NCBI RefSeq assembly: GCF_030412785.1
Contig: NZ_CP125296.1
Location: 1,674,001 to 1,738,000, forward strand
Direction of reading: 5' to 3'
Source of the DNA: Paraburkholderia sabiae
GTDB taxonomy: Bacteria > Pseudomonadota > Gammaproteobacteria > Burkholderiales > Burkholderiaceae
Length of the DNA stretch: 64,000 nucleotides
Shown here: one piece after another, positions 1 to 9,313 of the stretch
Position numbering within the stretch: position 1 is the first letter of the stretch
Layout: every line of letters starts with the position of its first letter
The notes under the pieces: generated by a model
Database searches by the model: none
Told to the model about the DNA's origin: nothing
The model's input: the letters and a program-made list of their open reading frames with translations, nothing else
Program-made: the position numbers and the translations under genes

Positions 1-941
1 ACGAAGACGGTCGGACGTGCCGCCTTGAGCACGTCGATGAACGGATCCAGGTCGCGCGGATTCGCGACGAGCCAGTTCTCCGCGCCGACTGAGAAGTACG
101 TGAGGAAATTCACCGTCAGCGCGAAGATGTGATACAGCGGAATCGCCGTGACGACGACTTCTTCGCCGGGACGCAGCGAATCGGGCATGAAGGCCTGGAA
201 CTGCGCGATGTTCGCGACGAGATTGCGATGCGACAGCACGGCGCCCTTCGACAAGCCCGTCGTGCCGCCTGTGTATTGCAGAAACAGCAGATCGCTGGCG
301 TCGACATCGACGCGATCCGCTTCGAGCCCTTCGCCCTGCGCGAGCGCTTGAGGCAACGTGATCGCATTGCGCAGCGAAGCGTCCGGCGATGGGCCGGGAA
401 TGACGGCGCCGCTGCCGTCGCCCGCGCCTGCCGTGATGACCGTCCTGATCTTCGTGCTGCCGATCACGTCGGCCAGCGTGCGGGTCGAGCCGTCGAAGAC
501 GACGATCGTTTCGACGCCCGCGTCGTTGAGTTGATGCTCCAGTTCGCGCGCCGTATAGAGCGGATTGACGTTGACCTGCACGCCGCCAATCTTCGCAATC
601 GCAATGAACGCAATCGGAAAGGCAAGCAGGTTAGGCAGCATCACGGCGACACGATCGCCCTTGCTGACGCCCGCGACCTTCTGCAGATACGCAGCGAATG
701 CCGACGACAAACGGTCGATGTCACCGTACGTCAGCGTCTGGCCGAACGCACGAAAAGCGGGCCTCGTGGCGAACCGGCGCATCGAGTCTTCGAGCATCGC
801 GGTGATGGACGGATAGCGGTCGGCGTCGATCTCCGTGGGGATCGAGCCGTAGGAAGCGATCCAGTGGCGCTCGCCTGTCGGGCGCTGCACGTCCACGGAC
901 GGATTCCTGGAAAGGCTGGTGTTGAGGTGGCTGTCGTCCAC
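1..941 (-). CDS. fadD: Long-chain fatty-acid/acyl-CoA ligase (AMP-binding), 3' part outside window
   Basis: This encodes the first 313 residues or so of an ANL-family acyl-CoA synthetase, which adenylates a carboxylic acid and transfers it to CoA. The P-loop YTGGTTGLSKGA, followed by the LSHRN stretch, is readable on the minus strand around positions 230-275. The N-terminus carries the usual LTYGDID and GDRVAVMLPN segments. I chose the GTG at 941 because AGGAGAC lies about five bases upstream and homologues begin near there. The gene runs off the left edge, so the C-terminal lid domain is not seen. The AraC gene diverges from it across about 260 bases. FadD is inferred from overall pattern; a short- or aromatic-acid ligase is possible. 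Confidence 0.85.
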   Translation of the reverse strand, partial: MDDSHLNTSLSRNPSVDVQRPTGERHWIASYGSIPTEIDADRYPSITAMLEDSMRRFATRPAFRAFGQTLTYGDIDRLSSAFAAYLQKVAGVSKGDRVAVMLPNLLAFPIAFIAIAKIGGVQVNVNPLYTARELEHQLNDAGVETIVVFDGSTRTLADVIGSTKIRTVITAGAGDGSGAVIPGPSPDASLRNAITLPQALAQGEGLEADRVDVDASDLLFLQYTGGTTGLSKGAVLSHRNLVANIAQFQAFMPDSLRPGEEVVVTAIPLYHIFALTVNFLTYFSVGAENWLVANPRDLDPFIDVLKAARPTVF

Positions 942-1198
942 GGCGTCTCCTGATCTGACTTTTGTACACGTGGAACTATCGCCCGCGAACGGTCGGCTGC
1001 AAATGATCGACGCGGCCTGTTTGATGATCGCAACGGACAACCCGCTGCTGACGGCAGTATGCGCGCTGCGTCGCTGTTATGGCTTTAGCAGCAGCACAAA
1101 TCAGGGTGAACCCTATGGCGAGCCGATCGGTTCAGGCGCAAAATTCGCGCACGGAATTCGGGCAAACCACGGTATCGATTCGGACACAGGACACCAGC

Positions 1199-2308
1199 AT
1201 GCAGCAGCGCGCGCTCGCGACGGCGACACATCATCAAGCAGAGCGCCTGACGCAAGCGTCGTCGGCCATCGCATGGCGCGAGAAGCGCTTTGCGCCGTCG
1301 AAGCTCGCCGCACTGCTCGACGTGACCTCGCAAGCGGGTCTCGATGCAAACGCCGTGCTTGCAGACACGGAACTCGATGCCGAAGCCGTCGCGAATCCGT
1401 TCACGCTCACGTCGTCGCTGCAATTTCTGACGGCCGCCCGCAATGCCGTGCGGATGTACGGCAAGCCCGACCTTGGCGCGCGCGTCGGACGAAGCCTGCA
1501 TGCGTCGAGTTACGGCATGTATGGCTACGCGTTGCTGTGCTCGGAGACGATGACGCAGACATTCGATACCGCCGTCAAATATCATCAACTTGCCAACGGG
1601 ATGCTCGACATCCGCTGGGCCCAACACGACGACGCGGCGTCGTGGTTTTTCCCGAACCGCGACGAAGTGCGCGTGCCTGACGTCGACGAGCCGCTGTACG
1701 AATTCCTGATCGACTTGCAGTTTGCTGTGCACGTGACCGTCATCAAGGACGTGATGGGCGCGTGGTGCGTGCCGGCGCGCGCGCTGTTCACGCGGGCGCA
1801 GCCGCCGCATGCGGCGCTGCTGTCGGACGTGCTGGAATGTCCGCTCGTCTTCGAGCAGCCGCAGAACCTGTTGAGCTACCCCGCCGTGTGGCTGTCGCGC
1901 GCGCCGCAACTCGCGAATCCGATCACGGCTGCGCAGGTGTCGACGCAATGTGCGCGGCTGCTCGAACAGTTTCGCTGGCAGGCGGGCGTCACGCGGCGCG
2001 TTTATCAGGAACTCACGCGCGTGCCGGGCAAATTCCCCGATATCGAACAGATCGCCGAGAGCCTGTGCATGACGTCGCGCACGCTGCGCCGCAAGCTCGA
2101 AGCGGAAGGCGCGTCGTATAGCGAGCTGCTCACGGGCGTGCGCAAGGCGCTCGCCGTCGACTATCTGGGCACGACCGCGCTTAGCATCGACGATATCGCG
2201 CTGACGCTGGGTTTCAGCGACGCCGTGAGTTTCCGTCACGCGTTCAAACGCTGGACAGGCAAGACGCCGAACGAGGTGCGGCGCGATGGCGGCATGGCGC
2301 TTCCATAA
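1199..2308 (+). CDS. AraC-family transcriptional regulator with arabinose-binding-like N-domain
   Basis: This is an AraC-type regulator of about 369 residues. The N-terminal two thirds fit the 'arabinose-binding' sensor domain seen in OruR/ArgR-like regulators (IAWREKRFAPSKLAALLD start, YGMYGYALLCS core). The C-terminal 85 residues hold the two helix-turn-helix units, including IAESLCMTSRTLRRKLEAEG and the second-helix stretch DIALTLGFSDAVSFRHAFKR. The start is uncertain. In-frame ATGs exist at 1115, preceded by AGGGTGA, and at 1079; 1199 was chosen because the conserved domain starts soon after. It diverges from the acyl-CoA ligase and precedes the deacetylase-like gene, so it may control either. 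No operator was recognised. Confidence 0.85.
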   Translation: MQQRALATATHHQAERLTQASSAIAWREKRFAPSKLAALLDVTSQAGLDANAVLADTELDAEAVANPFTLTSSLQFLTAARNAVRMYGKPDLGARVGRSLHASSYGMYGYALLCSETMTQTFDTAVKYHQLANGMLDIRWAQHDDAASWFFPNRDEVRVPDVDEPLYEFLIDLQFAVHVTVIKDVMGAWCVPARALFTRAQPPHAALLSDVLECPLVFEQPQNLLSYPAVWLSRAPQLANPITAAQVSTQCARLLEQFRWQAGVTRRVYQELTRVPGKFPDIEQIAESLCMTSRTLRRKLEAEGASYSELLTGVRKALAVDYLGTTALSIDDIALTLGFSDAVSFRHAFKRWTGKTPNEVRRDGGMALP

Positions 2309-2475
2309 ACGAACGTCTATAGCGTGCCAAAGTTTCTTTGATTGTTCCGTGCGAAAGCCGCGACCTTACACTTGAAGGATGAGCGGCCGCCGCTCGCATT
2401 GCGACGCGCGTTCCTCACATTCGAAAACATCCACGCCAAGGAGACGATGCCCGTGCTTTCGGGCATCAGCAGCCC

Positions 2476-3411
2476 ATGCCGCCCACACTCGTCTACACGC
2501 ACGCCGCCTGCCTGAATCATCAGCCGGGACCGCATCATCCCGAGTCGCCGGAGCGGCTTCATACCGTGCTCAAAGCGTTGCGCGTGCCCGAATTCGCCTC
2601 GCTCGAATGGCGCGATGCGCCGATGGGCACGATCGAACAGGTGCAGCTGATTCACAGCGAAGGCTATATCGACGACGTCGCCGAGATCGCGCCGTCGCAC
2701 GGCTACATGCCGCTCGACGGCGGCGATACCGTGATGTCGCCGGGTTCGTGGGAAGCCGTGATGCGTTGCGTCGGCGCGGCATGCGCTGGGGTCGATGCCG
2801 TACTCAACCGCGAAGCGCGCAATGTGTTCTGCGCGACGCGTCCCTGCGGGCATCATGCCGAGCCGTCGAAGGCGATGGGCTTCTGCATCTTCAATCAGGC
2901 CGCCATTGCGGCGGCGTATGCATATGAAGTGCAGAAACTCGAACGCGTGGCCGTCGTCGATTTCGACGTGCATCACGGCAACGGCACGCAGGCCGCGTTC
3001 TACGACCGGCCCGAACTCTTCTATGCGTCGAGCCATCAATCGCCGCTGTATCCCGGCACGGGCAAAGCCGCCGAAACGGGCGTGAGCCACAACATTCTCA
3101 ACGTGCCGCTGCCGCCGGGTTGCGATTCGCAATTGTTCCGCTCGCGTATCGGGCTCGACATGCTGCCCGCCATACGCGAATTCAATCCCGAGCTGATCAT
3201 CATTTCAGCGGGCTTCGATGCGCATCGGCTCGATCCGCTCGCCGCGCTGCGACTCGACGATGACGACTTTCACTGGATCACGCGCGAGCTGGTGAGCATC
3301 GCCGACGAGACATGCGAAGGCCGCGTGGTGTCGATACTCGAAGGCGGGTACAGCATGGAGGGTTTGTCGGGCGGCACGCGCGCGCATGTGCGTGCATTGA
3401 TGGGGATGTGA
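2476..3411 (+). CDS. Histone deacetylase / acetylpolyamine amidohydrolase family protein
   Basis: The 311-residue protein belongs to the zinc-dependent class II-like deacetylase family, which in bacteria usually removes acetyl groups from polyamines or small amides. Visible hallmarks are HHPESPERL near the start, the RPCGHHAEPSKAMGFC catalytic His-His stretch, the metal ligands in VVDFDVHHGNGTQ, and IISAGFDAHRLDPL with the later Asp ligand. A C-terminal glycine-rich LEGGYSMEGL follows. The ATG at 2476 has no strong ribosome site directly before it. The nearest AAGGAG, at 2438-2443, sits in front of a 22-codon out-of-frame ORF that overlaps this start. A strong terminator follows the gene. Confidence 0.9.
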   Translation: MPPTLVYTHAACLNHQPGPHHPESPERLHTVLKALRVPEFASLEWRDAPMGTIEQVQLIHSEGYIDDVAEIAPSHGYMPLDGGDTVMSPGSWEAVMRCVGAACAGVDAVLNREARNVFCATRPCGHHAEPSKAMGFCIFNQAAIAAAYAYEVQKLERVAVVDFDVHHGNGTQAAFYDRPELFYASSHQSPLYPGTGKAAETGVSHNILNVPLPPGCDSQLFRSRIGLDMLPAIREFNPELIIISAGFDAHRLDPLAALRLDDDDFHWITRELVSIADETCEGRVVSILEGGYSMEGLSGGTRAHVRALMGM

Positions 3412-3444
3412 AGCAGAAAAACAGAACGCAGCACGATGGTTTCG

Positions 3445-3480
3445 GCCCGCGCATCGACACCAATCGATGCGCGGGCTTTT
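3445..3480 (+). terminator. Rho-independent terminator after the deacetylase gene
   Basis: A perfect 13-bp stem (GCCCGCGCATCGA and its complement at 3464-3476) encloses a six-base loop and is followed by TTTT. It sits between the convergent deacetylase gene and the small EF-hand-like gene. Confidence 0.85.
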
Positions 3481-3482
3481 CG

Positions 3483-3878
3483 TTACTGCGCCTGTTGCTT
3501 CTGCAAATACTGCTTCACGTCATTCAGCGACACTCTGCCCGAACGCGCGGTATCGATCTGATCGAAGTGCTGCGCGATAAAGCCAAGCCCGCTGCTCTGC
3601 GCCTGCGACTTCGTAATCGACGCGCCGTTGCTCAACACCGAATTGCCGCCCATGCGCGCATCGATACGCTGCTGCGCCTGCTGCTGCAATTGCGTGCCCG
3701 TCGACGGCACGACGGCAGCCACGCGCTTGCTGGGAAAAAACGGACCATCGACGCCATGATTGCCCTTCGGCAACGTCACGGGCGCGACAGCCTGGGTCGC
3801 GGCCTGTGCGCTGCCAATCACGGCACCGAGAATCACGACGACGGAAACGATGCGCAATAACCTGGAGATTGGAGACAT
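3483..3878 (-). CDS. Small exported protein with degenerate EF-hand
   Basis: This is a 131-residue protein with a clear N-terminal signal peptide (MSPISRLLRI..., hydrophobic core VVVILGAVIG, predicted cut after AQA). Near the C-terminus the stretch FDQIDTARSGRVSLNDVKQY matches an EF-hand calcium loop (D-x-D/T-x-R/S-G-x-V/I-S) and is followed by a Gln-rich tail. Middle residues form a low-complexity Gln region. The ATG at 3878 was preferred over the GTG at 3884 because AGGG lies ten bases upstream of it. The function is unknown; such proteins are common in Burkholderia and are presumed periplasmic calcium sensors. Moderately sure of the fold, not of any role. Confidence 0.75.
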   Translation of the reverse strand: MSPISRLLRIVSVVVILGAVIGSAQAATQAVAPVTLPKGNHGVDGPFFPSKRVAAVVPSTGTQLQQQAQQRIDARMGGNSVLSNGASITKSQAQSSGLGFIAQHFDQIDTARSGRVSLNDVKQYLQKQQAQ

Positions 3879-3954
3879 GATCACTCGCCCTGAATAGATG
3901 AGTCTGAGATCCCCACATCGAATCGTCGTGAGCGGGGATCCGTTCCATTGAATC

Positions 3955-5769
3955 TCATTGCGTGGCGCCAGCCTGCGCGGTCGCCGTCGGCGTGCCGGCG
4001 GGAGCCTCGTCGCGCCATGGCGCAGGCAGCGTCCACAGCGACAGCGCGAGCGGAATCGGCTGGCCGCGATAGTAGTCGACGAGATCGCTCTTCATCTTCG
4101 GACGCGCCACGTCATCCAGATAGATCATGTGTCCGCCCTGGAAGAAGTTGACCTGCAGGTCCGGATGCAGACGCGGCACCGTTTGCAGACGCGCCAATTG
4201 CTTTTCCGTCGTGAAGAACGGCGTAGCGAGATCGTGATAGCCGTTCTCCGCGAGCACCTTGAGCTTCGGATTGAGCTGGATCGCGCCAAGCAGATCAGGC
4301 AACGTGTCGGGCAGCGCTTCGCCATTGTGCGAGAAGTCCCACACGTTGATGATCTCGTCGTTCAACGGCTGATAGGTCGCGTTCGGCGCCGTGTAGCCGA
4401 GATAGTCCGGCATCTGCGTTGCGAGCGCCGTCGTGAACGGTTGCGAGATCAGGATGTCCGACGGATCGCCGTCCGTCTGCAGACGCGGGTCCGAATTGGG
4501 CAGCACCACGCGTCCGTCATAGCGGCCGATGGTCGAGCCCGGAACCAGCGCGAGGCCGAACGAGTTCGGATCGAAATACGCCTGCAGCGCATGCAGCGTC
4601 AGACTCGACGGCCACTCCCACGATTGCAGCGTGCGCGTCGACGGATACACGGGCGGATCGAAGTAACCCGGCAATCCGAACTGGCTCAGCGTCCACGTCT
4701 CCGCGTATTGCTGGAAGTGGTTGTACTGGCCCGTCGCGAAGATTTCCGATTGCAGCGCGAACAGCCCCTGATCGAGTATCGGCGGCGATACCTGATGGAA
4801 ATACGCCGCGACTTCCGCAAAGCCAGGGTAGTAGCCCGCGAGCGTATCGGTGTCGAGCACCAGACCATCCTTGGTGCCGAAGATCGCCGTCGCTTCGATC
4901 GAATCCGCGAAGTAGTTGAGAATCGACGATTGCAGCACGATGCCCGTCAACGGCACGCCCGCCGTTTCGAGCGCGAGCGCAAGCATGTCGGTGCGCGGCG
5001 TGCCATACGATTCGCCGTACAGATAGAGCGGCGAATTGCTGCGATTGTTCGCGGCCAGATAGCGGATGATGAAATCGCGCATGATGTCGACGTCGGTATC
5101 GCAGCCCCAGAAGTCCTTGTTCATATGCGGCAGCACCGCTTCCGAAAGACCCGTGCCGGGGGGATCGATGAACACCATGTCGGTGGTATCGATCAGGCTC
5201 TCCGCGTTGTCGACGAGCGGATAGTTCGGCCAGTTGGTCAGCAGCGGATCGGGCGTCGCGACACGCGTCGGCGCGAACGAACCGAGCCGCAGCCAGATCG
5301 ACGATGAACCGGGACCGCCGTTATAGACGAAGGTCAGCGGTCGCGGCTTGCCGTTGGTGCTGGGCGCCGTGTACGCCACATAGGACATCGTCGCTTCCGG
5401 CTTGCCGTTGGCGTCCGCGGCTGTCAGATGGCCTGTCGTCGTCGTGTAATTGACGCTCGTCTTGCCCGACTTCCACTTGTAGTGCATCACAGCCGCTTTC
5501 TCCGCGACCTGCGATGCGGCAAGGCCATCGTTCGCATGCGGCGAATACGCCACCGGGTCGGTATAGGGTGCGTTGGCTGCCTGCGGTTGCGCCTGCTGCT
5601 GCGCGAGCGCTTGTGGCGACGCCTGACTCAACGCGCTCGCCGACGACGAAGGATTGCCATCGCCGCCGCCACAGCCGACGAGAACCAGCAACGCGATCAT
5701 CATCGCGCCGGGCGCGGCGAGCCGCCCCAGACGCGTGCGACTGCCGCTCGTGCTACGGACTGGTTTCAT
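3955..5769 (-). CDS. Lipoprotein serine carboxypeptidase-like protein (peptidase S10)
   Basis: This 604-residue protein has a lipoprotein signal (LLVLVGC, Cys33), so it should be anchored in the membrane facing the periplasm. An Ala/Gln-rich linker leads into a peptidase S10 alpha/beta-hydrolase domain. NGGPGSSS at 150-157 is the oxyanion segment of the family, and GESYGT at 252-257 supplies the nucleophile Ser254. A late Asp lies near GYHDLATPFF, and GGHMIYLD carries the catalytic His. The start at 5769 was chosen because AGGGACAG precedes it; the upstream in-frame Met would give no signal peptide. It stands alone, with a long AT-rich region upstream. Expected activity is removal of C-terminal residues from peptides. 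Confidence 0.88.
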   Translation of the reverse strand: MKPVRSTSGSRTRLGRLAAPGAMMIALLVLVGCGGGDGNPSSSASALSQASPQALAQQQAQPQAANAPYTDPVAYSPHANDGLAASQVAEKAAVMHYKWKSGKTSVNYTTTTGHLTAADANGKPEATMSYVAYTAPSTNGKPRPLTFVYNGGPGSSSIWLRLGSFAPTRVATPDPLLTNWPNYPLVDNAESLIDTTDMVFIDPPGTGLSEAVLPHMNKDFWGCDTDVDIMRDFIIRYLAANNRSNSPLYLYGESYGTPRTDMLALALETAGVPLTGIVLQSSILNYFADSIEATAIFGTKDGLVLDTDTLAGYYPGFAEVAAYFHQVSPPILDQGLFALQSEIFATGQYNHFQQYAETWTLSQFGLPGYFDPPVYPSTRTLQSWEWPSSLTLHALQAYFDPNSFGLALVPGSTIGRYDGRVVLPNSDPRLQTDGDPSDILISQPFTTALATQMPDYLGYTAPNATYQPLNDEIINVWDFSHNGEALPDTLPDLLGAIQLNPKLKVLAENGYHDLATPFFTTEKQLARLQTVPRLHPDLQVNFFQGGHMIYLDDVARPKMKSDLVDYYRGQPIPLALSLWTLPAPWRDEAPAGTPTATAQAGATQ

Positions 5770-6263
5770 TTCTGTCCCTGTGATAGGTAAGTTGTTGCTA
5801 CACAAAGGCCGCCTTAGCCGGTGAGGCACCAGGAAAAAGACAGCGAGTGCAGAACTCGTCGGCACACACAGCGGCTGACATTAAACTTTCGCGTTTCTAA
5901 CAGCCTTAATACAGTTATCAGAATGTTCTAATCGTTAGTATTGCTAATTACATTAATTGGATTCCGGCCGGTAATTTGTGCTTAACGGCATTCGGGAAAG
6001 ATTTGGTAATGAAGAGTGGCAGAGGAAAAATAGGAGGTGTAACGGGCGTTTGTCAAGCCACGTTTTTACGCGTCATGCGGAATGGATAGGGTCAAAGTGT
6101 GCGATTCTTCTTAACGCGTGTTTTAATCGATTTATCGCGCGCTGGGTAATTTCTAATTAAATCGCTCTCAGCCTTTTATCGAGCGTTTTAAAATTGACAA
6201 GACTAATGGCAATGCCGTTTGCCGTTCATTTAAACGACGCTATTCGCTATCGCGCAACGCACG
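5770..6263. other. AT-rich intergenic region, no gene recognised
   Basis: This stretch of about 490 bases is clearly richer in A and T than its surroundings, especially 5880-6250. It contains only a weak 60-codon reading frame without a ribosome site. It should hold the promoter of the S10 gene; no operator or repeat was recognised. Confidence 0.5.
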
Positions 6264-6932
6264 TCACTGCGGCTGATGCGCGGACAACAGGCTCGCCACC
6301 TGATTCGACTGGGTCTGTGCGGCGATATCTTGTGCCGTCATCCCGCGATTGTCCTTGAGCGACTCGTCGGCGCCGCGCGCGAGCAGCAGCTTCACCGTAT
6401 CGGCGCGATCGTATCCAGCCGCCCACATCAACGCTGTGAGATCGTTCTTGTAGCGCCGGTTCACGTCGATACCCGTATCGAGCAACTGCTTCACCACTTG
6501 CGTTTGCCCTTGCCCCGCAGCGTATTCCATCGCGGTCTTGCCTACGCGATCGGTCGCGAGCGGATCCGCGCCGCGCGCGAGCAACAGCGTCACGATCGCG
6601 TCGTAGCCGCCATACGCCGCGGCCATCACAGGCGTCACGCCCGATGCGTTCGCGTGCTTCACGTTCGCGCCGCGCTCGATCAGCGTGCGCGCCATCTCCG
6701 CGTCGCCCTTTTTGCATGCTGTGAGCAACGGCGTATCGCCGATTCGGGTCATCGCATCGATAGCCGCGCCATGATCGAGCGCGGCAATGACGCTCGCGCG
6801 GTCGTCGTCTTTCGCGGCCGCGAGCAACGTGCGGTTGATTTCGCCTGCGTCCTGAGCCATTGCGGGAAGTGCTGCGCCGAGCGCACAGGCCGTCAGCAAC
6901 GCAGTCGCGACATATCGAACGGGATCTTTCAT
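6264..6932 (-). CDS. Exported ankyrin-repeat protein
   Basis: This is a 222-residue protein with a signal peptide (cut probably after AMA), followed by about five ankyrin repeats recognisable from GDTPLLTACKKGD, GVTPVMAAAYGGYD, GKTAMEYAAGQGQ and DLTALMWAAGYDRAD. The start at 6932 is set by GGGAGG five to six bases upstream, not the earlier in-frame Met at 6944. It lies 15 bases after the cytochrome gene and is probably co-transcribed with it. Exported ankyrin proteins beside periplasmic redox enzymes are thought to act as chaperones or protectors, as with AnkB near catalase. Such a role for this operon's dehydrogenase is inference. Confidence 0.85.
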   Translation of the reverse strand: MKDPVRYVATALLTACALGAALPAMAQDAGEINRTLLAAAKDDDRASVIAALDHGAAIDAMTRIGDTPLLTACKKGDAEMARTLIERGANVKHANASGVTPVMAAAYGGYDAIVTLLLARGADPLATDRVGKTAMEYAAGQGQTQVVKQLLDTGIDVNRRYKNDLTALMWAAGYDRADTVKLLLARGADESLKDNRGMTAQDIAAQTQSNQVASLLSAHQPQ

Positions 6933-6947
6933 ATCGCCTCCCATGCA

Positions 6948-7580
6948 CTACTGCAGATTCGCGACGTAAGCGGCGAGATTGCGGATGTCGTCGTCCGTGA
7001 GATTGCGCGCGACGCTGCCCATGTTGCCCGCATCGTTGGTGCGGGTGCGGGAACGGAAATCCTGCAACTGCTTGACGATGTACTGATAGTGCTGCCCCGC
7101 CACGTGCGGAATCTCGTTCTGCCCGGAGAAGTTGCCCAGGTGGCACATCGTGCACAACTCCGCCTGCGACTTCTTGCGCCCCGCTTCGACGGCCACGCTG
7201 TCCGCCTTGTAGTCGATCGGCGTGGGTTTTTGCGCGGCGAAGTAATCGGCGAGATTCTGCATGTCGTCTTTCGACAGATTCGCCGCCATCGGCGACATGC
7301 GCGGATCCTTGCGCCGGCCTTCCTCGAAGTCCTTCAATTGCAGATACATGTAACGCGCCGTCTGCCCCGCGAGCACGGGATATTGCGGGTCCGTCGAATT
7401 GCCCATCGGACCATGACACGCGACGCAAACCTGCGCCTTCGCCTTGCCCGCTTCCGCGTCGGCGCGTGCATCGACGGACGGCCACATCAAGCCGCCCGCA
7501 CACAAGAAAACCGCGCATGCACGCGCGATGCTTCGCGACGTGCGCTGCGCGGTGAGCGATAACGTCAGGGCACGCGTCAT
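6948..7580 (-). CDS. Dihaem cytochrome c (c4-like)
   Basis: This 210-residue exported protein has a signal peptide ending near ARA and two class I cytochrome c domains. The haem-attachment sites are CVACH at 52-56 and CTMCH at 143-147. Candidate Met ligands lie in MSPMAANLS and GNMGSVARNL. This arrangement is that of cytochrome c4/c553 electron carriers. The ATG at 7580 overlaps the TGA of the dehydrogenase gene (TGATG), which implies translational coupling. It should take electrons from the quinoprotein and pass them to a terminal oxidase. The ankyrin gene follows 15 bases later. Confidence 0.9.
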   Translation of the reverse strand: MTRALTLSLTAQRTSRSIARACAVFLCAGGLMWPSVDARADAEAGKAKAQVCVACHGPMGNSTDPQYPVLAGQTARYMYLQLKDFEEGRRKDPRMSPMAANLSKDDMQNLADYFAAQKPTPIDYKADSVAVEAGRKKSQAELCTMCHLGNFSGQNEIPHVAGQHYQYIVKQLQDFRSRTRTNDAGNMGSVARNLTDDDIRNLAAYVANLQ

Positions 7581-9313
7581 CACGGAAGCGCGAAAACCAG
7601 AACCGTGTTGCCGCGCTTGAAGTCCAGCTGCGTATTGCCGCCCGCTGCAACGGCCACGTACTGCTTGCCGTGCACGTTATACGACACGGCGGGCGCATTT
7701 ACGCCCGCGCCGCACTGGAACTCCCACAGCTTCTTGCCCGTCGACGCATCGAACGCGCGGAACAGGCCATTGCCCTCGCCATTGAAGACGAGCCCGCCGC
7801 CCGTCACGAGCACGCCGCCGATCAACGGTTGCGCCGTCTTGAAGTCCCACGCGACCTTGCCCGTATCGACGTTGACGGCCGACAGCTTGCCCCACTGCTC
7901 TTCGGACGGAATCACCTTGAACGCGCCGCCGAGCCACAGCTTGCTGCCGCCGGGATAAGGCGCATCCGTGACCTGATACGTCATCGGCTGATGCAGGTTG
8001 GCCGCGTACGCGAGACGCGTCTGCGGATCGAAGGCCATCGGCGACCATTCGACGCCGCCGTTCGCGCCCGGCAGCATCCGCGCGCCTTCGGCCGTCGGCA
8101 ACGTCCACATGTTTTCCTGCGGAATCATCGCCTGCGAGAAGCGGATCAAACGGCCTGTCTCGCGATCGTGCACGTAGATGTGCCCCGTCTTGCCGCCATG
8201 AATGACGCCGGGAATCATCTTGCCGTTCGTGTCGCGCACGTCGATCAGAATGGGCGGGCTGACGGCGTCGAGATCCCACACGTCATGCGGCACGTACTGG
8301 TAGTGCCATTTGTACTTGCCCGTATCCAGATCGATCGCGACGAGCGAATCCGTGTAGAGGTTGTCGCCCGGACGGATCGCGCCGTACAGATCGGGCGACG
8401 GATTGCCGACCACGAAGAACACGGTATGCGTCTTCCGGTCGATGGCCGGCGTCATCCACACGCCGCCGCCGAGCGTCTTGTAGAAGTCGCCGCCCTTGTC
8501 CGCCAGCTGCTTTTTCTCGGCGGCGATGTCGCGTTTCTCGTCGCGGCCCGTTGCGTCCTTCGTCGCCCACACGCCTTCCTGGCCCGTGTCGGGAATCGTG
8601 TAGAACGTCCACAGCAATTGCCCGGAATTCGCGTCGAACGCCTTCACGAAGCCGCGTATGCCGTACTCGCCGCCATTCGTGCCGATCAGCACTTTCCCGT
8701 CCACCACCGTCGGCGCCATCGTTTCCGAGTAGCCCTCGTCGGGATCGGCGATCTTCGTTTCCCATACGACGCTGCCCGTCTTTGCGTCGAGCGCGACCAG
8801 TTTGGCGTCGAGCGTACCCATGAACAGACGATCGCCCGAGATCGCTACGCCGCGGTTGTTGGGCCCGCAACAGAACGTCGTGACGGGGCCCATTTTGTGC
8901 TTGTAGTGCCAGAATTCCTTGCCCGTTACGGCATCGACGGCGTACACGTGATTGAACGACGTCGTGATGTACATGATGCCGTTCGTGACGATCGGCGCCG
9001 TTTCCATCGATTCGTTGACAGCTGTCTGGAAGATGAAAACCGGCCTGAGCTTCGACACGTTCGTCCGGTTGATCTGCGTGCCCGGATAGAAGCGCGTCTG
9101 CGCATACGAGCCGTTCGAATGGAGCCAGTCGGAAGAATTGCTGGCGGCGCCATCGAGTTGCGCCTGACTGACGGGTTTGAACGTCGAAGGCATCGGCGCC
9201 GACGTGGTCGTGGACGCGTTCTGCACTTCGTCGGCGGCGCGCGAGGTGGGTGCCGCAAGCGCTGCGACCAGCAGGGGAACGAAGACGGCGAGGTACCGCG
9301 GGGATGGATTCAT
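7580..9313 (-). CDS. PQQ-dependent alcohol dehydrogenase, lanthanide-type active site
   Basis: This 577-residue periplasmic quinoprotein of the methanol/ethanol dehydrogenase family has a signal peptide (cut near SRA) and an eight-bladed propeller with repeated W-docking motifs. The vicinal disulfide pair is Cys148-Cys149. The metal ligands E216 (GGEYGIRG), N304 (GNPSP) and D347 (PHDVWDLDA) are all present. Asp349, two residues after the catalytic Asp, is the extra acidic residue that marks lanthanide-dependent enzymes such as XoxF, ExaF and PedH; calcium enzymes have Ala or Ser there. No cytochrome domain is fused, and the separate cytochrome c follows directly. The start at 9313 has GGAGGAG upstream. 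The physiological alcohol or aldehyde substrate is unknown. Confidence 0.93.
   Translation of the reverse strand: MNPSPRYLAVFVPLLVAALAAPTSRAADEVQNASTTTSAPMPSTFKPVSQAQLDGAASNSSDWLHSNGSYAQTRFYPGTQINRTNVSKLRPVFIFQTAVNESMETAPIVTNGIMYITTSFNHVYAVDAVTGKEFWHYKHKMGPVTTFCCGPNNRGVAISGDRLFMGTLDAKLVALDAKTGSVVWETKIADPDEGYSETMAPTVVDGKVLIGTNGGEYGIRGFVKAFDANSGQLLWTFYTIPDTGQEGVWATKDATGRDEKRDIAAEKKQLADKGGDFYKTLGGGVWMTPAIDRKTHTVFFVVGNPSPDLYGAIRPGDNLYTDSLVAIDLDTGKYKWHYQYVPHDVWDLDAVSPPILIDVRDTNGKMIPGVIHGGKTGHIYVHDRETGRLIRFSQAMIPQENMWTLPTAEGARMLPGANGGVEWSPMAFDPQTRLAYAANLHQPMTYQVTDAPYPGGSKLWLGGAFKVIPSEEQWGKLSAVNVDTGKVAWDFKTAQPLIGGVLVTGGGLVFNGEGNGLFRAFDASTGKKLWEFQCGAGVNAPAVSYNVHGKQYVAVAAGGNTQLDFKRGNTVLVFALP

Noticed and set aside
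1085..2239. Minus-strand frame opposite the AraC gene
   Set aside because: Arg-rich shadow with no recognisable motif; the plus strand encodes a clear AraC protein.
5978..6160. 60-codon plus-strand frame in the AT-rich gap
   Set aside because: No ribosome site, no motif and no promoter; kept as intergenic.
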